From CAZAKO01 sp964546145 (lineage in GTDB: Bacteria; Fidelibacterota; UBA2242): DNA of 19,546 bases. This document shows positions 14,573 through 19,546 of the stretch, piece after piece. The notes beneath the pieces are model-generated. The model made no database searches, was not told where the DNA came from, and saw nothing but the letters and a program-made list of their open reading frames with translations. The stretch covers positions 1-19,546 of the forward strand of contig CAZJIU010000040.1 in assembly GCA_964546145.1 (NCBI GenBank). The letters are read 5' to 3'. Made by a program: the position numbers and the translations under genes. Within the stretch, counting starts at the first letter, position 1, and every line of letters begins with the position of its first letter.

Positions 14573-16924
14573 TTACTTCAATAAGAGCATTTTGCGAATA
14601 CTCTGCTGATGTCCGGATTTGAGAGCATAGAAATAGACTCCGTTTGCTAAATTGGATGCGTCGAAAGTGATGTTGTGGGGACCGGCTTTCAGATTTTCGG
14701 CTACTGGTGTTGCTACAACCTGGCCTAATACATTGTAAATCGTCAAGGTGGTGTAAGCTGATTTTTCGATTGAGAAAGCGATTGCAGTCGTCGGATTGAA
14801 CGGATTGGGATAATTCTGATTGAGAGCAAATTTAAACGGAGTAGCTACATCTCCAATAGCATCAATAGGTTCTGTACCATCGTAAGGTAATGAATTGGTG
14901 ACACCAGTCATGTTGTTCGAGGGGATGAACTGAAGCTTGTTGTCTGCCAGGAATTTCACCGTTCCACAATATTTCGGTGTATTCCATACCGCATCCTTCA
15001 AGACCGCCGCCCACTGAACCGTTCCATCCCGGGCGCCAGTCGTATTATCGTTGTCGTGATTCTGTACCGCAAAGCCAAATACATTCCCAACACCAACATC
15101 TACAGTTTCGGAGCCGCTCACAACATCACTCCAGGGAATAGCTACCTCGATGACATAGCCGTCAGTAGTTGTTTTCCGGGCTGAATAGGGCATTGTGGTA
15201 TGACCATTTTTACCACCGGTGGTATCTAATGCGGTCATCTGTAAAGCCACAATCGAGTTAGTGACACTATCTGTCGGTTGGGGATCAAATTTAAATTCAA
15301 CGCAATCGTTTTTATACGTAGCGTCGCTTGCTGACATGGAGACCATGTCATCTGTGACTTCTTCGTAGAAATATAGCCAGTTTTGATCCCAGGCAAACCA
15401 CATCTTCGCCGACAGGTCGGCATCATTATCCGGGACACCGTTGTCATTCCCGGTAAAAGAACGCAGCTGCAGATAACCATCGTCCGGACCGGTCAGGGCA
15501 GCGTAGAAATCATCCTTACTGGCGTCAATGACGAAAGTTGGAGCGGTGGAACCTTCTTCCCAGGCAGCTTTCAACTCAGGAAACCAGTTGAGGTCGCCGA
15601 CGGGGAAGGTGCCTTCGGCGCCATAATAAGCATCGGCAGTCATTGGATAGCTGCAATCCAGCGTGTCGCGATAATACTCGATCATTCGCCGATCATAATC
15701 GTGCTTGGTCCAGTCAAAGTTTTTGGTGGATTTCGTTTTTCCAGCACCGCCAGCGAGCGTATCGGCTTCATACCAGCGTATCATATTCGTCATTAATCTC
15801 GGTGTATTACCAAGATGCACCTCGTCTTTAGTGAAGGCATTGGCTGAATCAGCACCTAATTTGCTGCAGATATGATGGGACAGCGGTGAACCAGGTGGAA
15901 AATTAAAATCATCCAGAAATGCCTGGCCTGAATCACCGATTGCATAATAATTATGGGCAACAGTCCAGGCTGTTTGGTCATTTGGGGTTGAGAAAATCCA
16001 GGTAATCCGATTGTTACCGTTTGGATAAATCTCGCCGGTGTTTGCCCATTCAGCAGCACGGCTAGCATCTGTCGAATCTTCACCCAGTGCAAAGGCATCC
16101 ACAAACAAATTGTTGGTGATGATGATTTTTGGACCGACATTGCCGAGCGAGAAAAGTCCATGATAACCCATTCCATTAACAAAAGTATTATGATCAACCA
16201 AAGCATAATTGATTTTGCCCTTGGTAGGATCAGTGGAATAGTGCCGAAGTGGCCGATCCTGATAATTAACAAACGTATTATTGACCAGGATTAACGTATC
16301 ACAGACAACATCCCGCAGATCCAGAGCTTTTCCGGCACCAAGATTCGAGGTGGATAAGGAACCCATATTCGCAAAAATCGAGTTGGTTACTTCTACTTTA
16401 ACCGTACTTTGATCAGTTCGAACATGATTGCCGTTACAATTGGTCAACATAACTCCATCAAGGATAATCGAAGAACCTGCTGCTTGAGTCCTGATCAAAC
16501 AACCTTGCGTAGTATTAACTCGCTCTGGCTCCCATTCATAAAAACCGGCAAGGTAGATATCCTTCATTTCAAGATTGGCACTATTTACTACTATAAACTG
16601 TCCCGGCGGTTTGGTCGGTGTACTTCCGGTTCCCGTTTCCATAAGATAAATGATTGGTTTGCTACCAGTGCCGGCGGCTGCTCTCATACGCAGTGTCTTA
16701 CCGGCAGGAACAGTAAAAATGGCATTTGCCATATAGACCGAATCCCGCTTGAGCTCATAAACCGTGGTGTCTGATAAACCACCCGCAGCTGCGGTATCCG
16801 CTACAATCTGAGCATTTACCATGCCAGCTGCTGGCAGCAGTGTCACCACTCTACCCTGACCATATAAGGATATGGTGCAGATGAAAGCAATGATAATCAC
16901 AATTCCCAAAATTCTACGATTCAT
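14573..16924 (-). CDS. T9SS-secreted beta-helix protein with CBM9-like domain
   Basis: A 783-residue secreted carbohydrate-binding or processing protein. A signal peptide (1-22) precedes an N-terminal beta region and a right-handed parallel beta-helix (about 105-330). Its coils repeat motifs such as LVNNTFVN, LVDHNTFVN and ITNNLFVD, like DUF4957/DUF5123 pectin-locus proteins. A linker (about 335-460) leads to a CBM9-like beta-sandwich (about 464-660), with FVIDASKDDFY, KMWFAWDQNWLYFY, NDCVEFKFDP and GYVIEVAIPW. A T9SS type A sorting domain (about 695-783) has FALNQNYPNPFNP, IYNVLGQVV and ANGVYFYAL, ending KMLLLK. I cannot see catalytic residues of a known lyase family, so it may be a binding protein or a divergent lyase. 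AAAGGAG lies about 8 bp before the ATG at 16924. The TonB receptor gene is 147 bp upstream and GH105 downstream, placing it in the pectin operon. The T9SS tail predicts export to the cell surface. Confidence 0.88.
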   Translation of the reverse strand: MNRRILGIVIIIAFICTISLYGQGRVVTLLPAAGMVNAQIVADTAAAGGLSDTTVYELKRDSVYMANAIFTVPAGKTLRMRAAAGTGSKPIIYLMETGTGSTPTKPPGQFIVVNSANLEMKDIYLAGFYEWEPERVNTTQGCLIRTQAAGSSIILDGVMLTNCNGNHVRTDQSTVKVEVTNSIFANMGSLSTSNLGAGKALDLRDVVCDTLILVNNTFVNYQDRPLRHYSTDPTKGKINYALVDHNTFVNGMGYHGLFSLGNVGPKIIITNNLFVDAFALGEDSTDASRAAEWANTGEIYPNGNNRITWIFSTPNDQTAWTVAHNYYAIGDSGQAFLDDFNFPPGSPLSHHICSKLGADSANAFTKDEVHLGNTPRLMTNMIRWYEADTLAGGAGKTKSTKNFDWTKHDYDRRMIEYYRDTLDCSYPMTADAYYGAEGTFPVGDLNWFPELKAAWEEGSTAPTFVIDASKDDFYAALTGPDDGYLQLRSFTGNDNGVPDNDADLSAKMWFAWDQNWLYFYEEVTDDMVSMSASDATYKNDCVEFKFDPQPTDSVTNSIVALQMTALDTTGGKNGHTTMPYSARKTTTDGYVIEVAIPWSDVVSGSETVDVGVGNVFGFAVQNHDNDNTTGARDGTVQWAAVLKDAVWNTPKYCGTVKFLADNKLQFIPSNNMTGVTNSLPYDGTEPIDAIGDVATPFKFALNQNYPNPFNPTTAIAFSIEKSAYTTLTIYNVLGQVVATPVAENLKAGPHNITFDASNLANGVYFYALKSGHQQSIRKMLLLK

Positions 16925-17003
16925 ACAAATTCTCCTTTCAAGTTAAAATGAAAAAGTTCCCTTAATTCTCTAAGCAAGATGTGTTTTGGTATCACCTCCT
17001 TTT
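16921..17003 (-). promoter_or_regulatory. Extended anti-16S sequence with overlapping 24-codon leader ORF
   Basis: AAAAGGAGGTGATACC (17003-16988, minus) is nearly the full complement of the bacterial 16S rRNA 3-prime end, yet no main gene starts at the proper distance. A short frame starting GTG at 16995 (VIPKHILLRELRELFHFNLKGEFV) ends in TGA at 16921-16923, overlapping the beta-helix ATG as ATGA. This is typical of translational coupling. The GTG is too close to the Shine-Dalgarno core for a confident start, so the element could instead be a remnant or a ribosome-loading site. The beta-helix gene also has its own AAAGGAG. Confidence 0.3.
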
Positions 17004-17071
17004 CGTTAATACTTTTTTTGTTGGATTTTGCTCATTTAGCCACATGTTTTTAGTTCAAATCGTCTGATTAA

Positions 17072-19546
17072 TTACAGTTTCACGGTCAGACCAAAGTCAG
17101 CCGTTGTACCATACATTTCGCTGTTACTGAATAGTGTCCTGTGGTACTCTCGATTATAGATCGAATTGCCCTCTTCGATATTTGTCAGGTTGCTGATATT
17201 GAGAAATACTGCGATGTTCTCGGTAATTCCCTGTTTAAGGGTTAGGTCAATCCGGGTGAAGGGAATATTAATCTGATCACTCCAACCTAAGGCAGAATAG
17301 GAAACGTTGTACTCGCCCTGATAGAAGATTGAAATTCTGCCGGAAAACTTGCCTATATCATAACCGAGGGCAATATTGCCAAAGAATTCCGGCATGCCTT
17401 CCAGTTTTTGTCTTCTTTCAATCAGCACGTTGTAATATTTCCAAGTTCCCTTAATTGGTCCGGGTGGATCATACCAAAGTGAATCTGTTCGGGAGGCATA
17501 AATGAAGGTTTCCGAGCGGACAAAGGAAACATTGTAGGATAACACAATATTTTTCAATAAACCGGGCAGGAAATTGAAATTTAATTGATGCTCGAATTCC
17601 AATCCCCAGACCTTTGTGGGTTTGGGTGAGTTATAGGGCAGAGTCAGGTTATAAGGTGTAGCCTTCATCTGGCTGGGCCATTTGATTCCAAAATGTTGCA
17701 TAATTGTATCTTGATATACTCCATTGGTATCTAACACCGCTGTTGTGTTGAAATTATTGAGCATGTGGAACATGTCTTTGATTTCTTTGTAATAGGCCGA
17801 AATAGATATTAGCCCGATGTCATTGCTAAAGAAAGATGTATTGACCTCGTAGTTCCAGGCTTGAGCCGTCTTTAATCTGGAGTTGCCCACATAGACCTGA
17901 TGTTGAGTCCCCACTTCAGCCGGACGACCAGCGATATATCTTTCTAATCGCATATTAAAATCAGGTCTGGCCAGGGCTTTATAGGCGGCGAATCTGAGCT
18001 TCATAAAATTTAATGGGCTGATTGCCAGATTTAAATTGGGCAGCCAAACGGTTTGAGAAATAGAAGAGGTTGTGTCAGCGATTGAGGAAGCATCAACGGG
18101 AAAGCCGGCTACCGGCATGGGCATGTAACAGGCAGTATAGTCGTTATCTTCTTTCTCGACCCGCAATCCGGCAATCAGGGTTACTGCCCGTCCAATATTC
18201 AGAGTATTCATCAGGTAACCGGCGCTGACTCTTTCGGTAATATTATAATCATCATATCTGATCAGGGGATTTGGCCAAACTTCATAGATATTTCCAGTAG
18301 CATCAATTCCATAGCGGTTCAGATACCACCACTGGCGCATTCGCTTTCGATCAACGAGGGGATTTAATGAGTACGAACCGTAGACTTCTCGAGTAGTGGA
18401 GTCACCATAGAATTGATTTATTGGAATGAATAGAGCTCCGGTTGCGCCCCAATCTTCAAAATAGGTTCCGGTAAAATCTTTCTCTCTGAATATTCCATCT
18501 GGTAGTAATTCATAAGGTTGCCATTTACCAAGATAGTATGGTGTAAAATCTTCTGTGCGGGTATTGGAGCGGTTTTTGATTTTGTATTTGCCCCCAAATT
18601 TTAGCTGCCCGGAAACCTGTGGAAGTAATATGTACTGCCTGGCAATATCCAAATGGGCCGTCCGTTCCTTATCGTAATTATGTTGAGTACGGTAATAGAC
18701 CCAATATAGATTTGCAGCAGAAAGGTCGTTTGTGGCATAAGAAATTAATTGTCGGGGGTTGGATTGAAGTTTCGGCGTAGCTGCCATTCCGTCGGGTTCC
18801 ACAAAAATTGTCTCATAGTCAAATGGATAGTAAGATTCCGATTCGCTGTATGATAATCCCCAATTCAGATTGAAGCCTAACAAATTATTATCACCATGGA
18901 TTGAGCTATTATAAGTCTCTATCTCCTGTTCTCGATCACGGTAATTGTATCTTGGGTTGCCGGAGTAGTCACCGCCTCCATTGGAGGGGTAATCTCTCGA
19001 GTACCAGAAGAAGTCTCTTTTGGTTCGTCCGTAAACATTATTGATCCGAATTGTGCCGTTATCCGGAGTGTTGACATCCATTAATAAACTCAGCCCGTCT
19101 CTTTTTCTGATTTCATCGGTAAATTGAAGGATGAAATTGTCAATGAAATACCCGGCTTCAGATTGAGTCGGATTTTGGTTATACTCAAGGTTAATTCTTT
19201 CATTGCTGCGGATGCGATTCTCGAGATTACCAGTCAATTGGACGCCTAAAATATTTTTAAAAAACCTACTACTGTATTGAAAAGAGGCATCATACTGCTT
19301 GGCGGATCGCATCAAATCGTTATAAATGCCTTTGAGATCCACTCTTATTTTACTCACTGTCGGTGCTTTCTTGGTGACCAGGTTGATGGTTCCAGCCAAG
19401 GCATCGCCATCTTTATCAGGAGTTATTGCCTTATATAATTCAATCCCGGCCAGCGAACTTTGTGAGAGGGTGCTTAAATCAACCCCTCTACCGGTTGCAT
19501 CAGTTGGTGGAATTTTTACCCCATCAATGGTGATGTTGGTGAATTT
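17072..19546 (-). CDS. TonB-dependent receptor, Xanthomonas/Caulobacter type (5-prime end outside window)
   Basis: An outer-membrane active transporter, probably importing pectin-derived oligosaccharides given its neighbours. The frame is open to the right window edge, giving 824 visible residues; the signal peptide, TonB box and first part of the plug are missing. The visible start still belongs to the plug: NITIDGVKIPPTD, GRGVDLSTLSQSSLAGIELY and ITPDKDGDALAGTINLVTKK. This is the pattern of TonB-dependent receptors of the TIGR01782 (Xanth-Caul) type rather than SusC. The 22-strand barrel follows, with landmarks such as ALARPDFNMRLERYIAG, NYEVNTSFFSNDIGLISISAYYKEIKDMF and EGMPEFFGNIALGYD. 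It ends with a terminal strand TTADFGLTVKL. No SusD gene follows; the next gene, 147 bp downstream, is the T9SS beta-helix protein. Likely first or early in the pectin operon. Substrate is inferred from context only. Confidence 0.9.
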   Translation of the reverse strand, partial: KFTNITIDGVKIPPTDATGRGVDLSTLSQSSLAGIELYKAITPDKDGDALAGTINLVTKKAPTVSKIRVDLKGIYNDLMRSAKQYDASFQYSSRFFKNILGVQLTGNLENRIRSNERINLEYNQNPTQSEAGYFIDNFILQFTDEIRKRDGLSLLMDVNTPDNGTIRINNVYGRTKRDFFWYSRDYPSNGGGDYSGNPRYNYRDREQEIETYNSSIHGDNNLLGFNLNWGLSYSESESYYPFDYETIFVEPDGMAATPKLQSNPRQLISYATNDLSAANLYWVYYRTQHNYDKERTAHLDIARQYILLPQVSGQLKFGGKYKIKNRSNTRTEDFTPYYLGKWQPYELLPDGIFREKDFTGTYFEDWGATGALFIPINQFYGDSTTREVYGSYSLNPLVDRKRMRQWWYLNRYGIDATGNIYEVWPNPLIRYDDYNITERVSAGYLMNTLNIGRAVTLIAGLRVEKEDNDYTACYMPMPVAGFPVDASSIADTTSSISQTVWLPNLNLAISPLNFMKLRFAAYKALARPDFNMRLERYIAGRPAEVGTQHQVYVGNSRLKTAQAWNYEVNTSFFSNDIGLISISAYYKEIKDMFHMLNNFNTTAVLDTNGVYQDTIMQHFGIKWPSQMKATPYNLTLPYNSPKPTKVWGLEFEHQLNFNFLPGLLKNIVLSYNVSFVRSETFIYASRTDSLWYDPPGPIKGTWKYYNVLIERRQKLEGMPEFFGNIALGYDIGKFSGRISIFYQGEYNVSYSALGWSDQINIPFTRIDLTLKQGITENIAVFLNISNLTNIEEGNSIYNREYHRTLFSNSEMYGTTADFGLTVKL

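Noticed and set aside
14542..14584. Plus-strand AGGAGG followed by ATG and an 11-codon frame
   Set aside because: The spacing between AGGAGG and ATG is 1 nt, the peptide overlaps the end of the beta-helix gene in antisense, and nothing downstream on the plus strand needs it; chance is the best explanation.
15383..15796. 137-codon plus-strand open frame inside the beta-helix/CBM9 gene
   Set aside because: Fully antisense to a gene with clear domains and no recognisable motifs; a frame shadow. The same applies to 16409-16774 and other antisense frames in the window.
14573..16924. Polysaccharide lyase family 6 (chondroitinase B/alginate lyase-like) assignment
   Set aside because: The beta-helix asparagine motifs look similar, but I cannot find the Lys/Arg catalytic pair context of PL6, so only a fold-level call is made.
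17072..19546. SusC-type RagA receptor
   Set aside because: The plug motifs (GRGVDLSTLSQSSLAGIELYK, DGDALAGTINLVTKK) fit the Xanthomonas/Caulobacter TonB-receptor type, and no SusD gene follows.

Overview
The window is about 19.5 kb of gene-dense bacterial chromosome carrying twelve protein genes, two of them cut by the window edges. I see no rRNA, tRNA, CRISPR array, transposase or phage gene. The organism is a diderm (Gram-negative type) of the Fibrobacteres-Chlorobi-Bacteroidetes (FCB) superphylum or a neighbouring candidate phylum. The evidence is an LPS-export permease, a TonB-dependent receptor, an OmpP1/FadL-type barrel and a C-terminal type IX secretion (T9SS) sorting domain with the NQNYPNPFNP motif. 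The lack of a SusC/SusD pair, together with mixed Shine-Dalgarno and sigma70-like signals, fits a Calditrichota/KSB1/Ignavibacteria-like lineage better than classical Bacteroidota. That placement is inference.

Region 1 (1-6042, all minus strand) reads right to left. A Tyr-rich/poly-Ser lipoprotein with a near-consensus sigma70 promoter comes first. It is followed by an OmpP1/FadL-like barrel, a small secreted protein with an internal duplication, a membrane NfeD serine protease and a slipin (SPFH) protein. After a 119-bp spacer with two perfect hairpins comes ligA, which runs off the left edge. The NfeD-slipin pair is a known membrane-quality-control module. The three envelope genes in front of it, 14-54 bp apart, look co-transcribed with it.

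Region 2 (6154-11490) is mixed. A secreted TolB-type propeller with Ig-like and Asp-rich C-terminal parts is on the minus strand. It is divergent from lptF/G and a pyrimidine-nucleoside phosphorylase on the plus strand. That pair converges on an AlkD-type DNA glycosylase on the minus strand. A 320-bp AT-rich gap follows.

Region 3 (11811-19546, all minus strand) is a pectin/rhamnogalacturonan utilisation cluster. In transcription order it holds a TonB-dependent receptor (cut by the right edge, Xanthomonas/Caulobacter type rather than SusC), a T9SS-secreted beta-helix protein with a CBM9-like domain, a GH105 unsaturated glucuronyl hydrolase lipoprotein and a GH28 polygalacturonase. A plausible division of labour is surface capture by the T9SS protein, outer-membrane import by the receptor, and cleavage by GH28 and GH105 in the cell envelope. 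The spacers hold two regulatory-looking structures: an almost perfect anti-16S sequence heading a 24-codon leader ORF before the beta-helix gene, and a 13-bp perfect hairpin after it.

I found no single unmistakably new system. The best leads are the envelope operon around NfeD-slipin, the SusD-less pectin cluster, and the two-hairpin element beside ligA.
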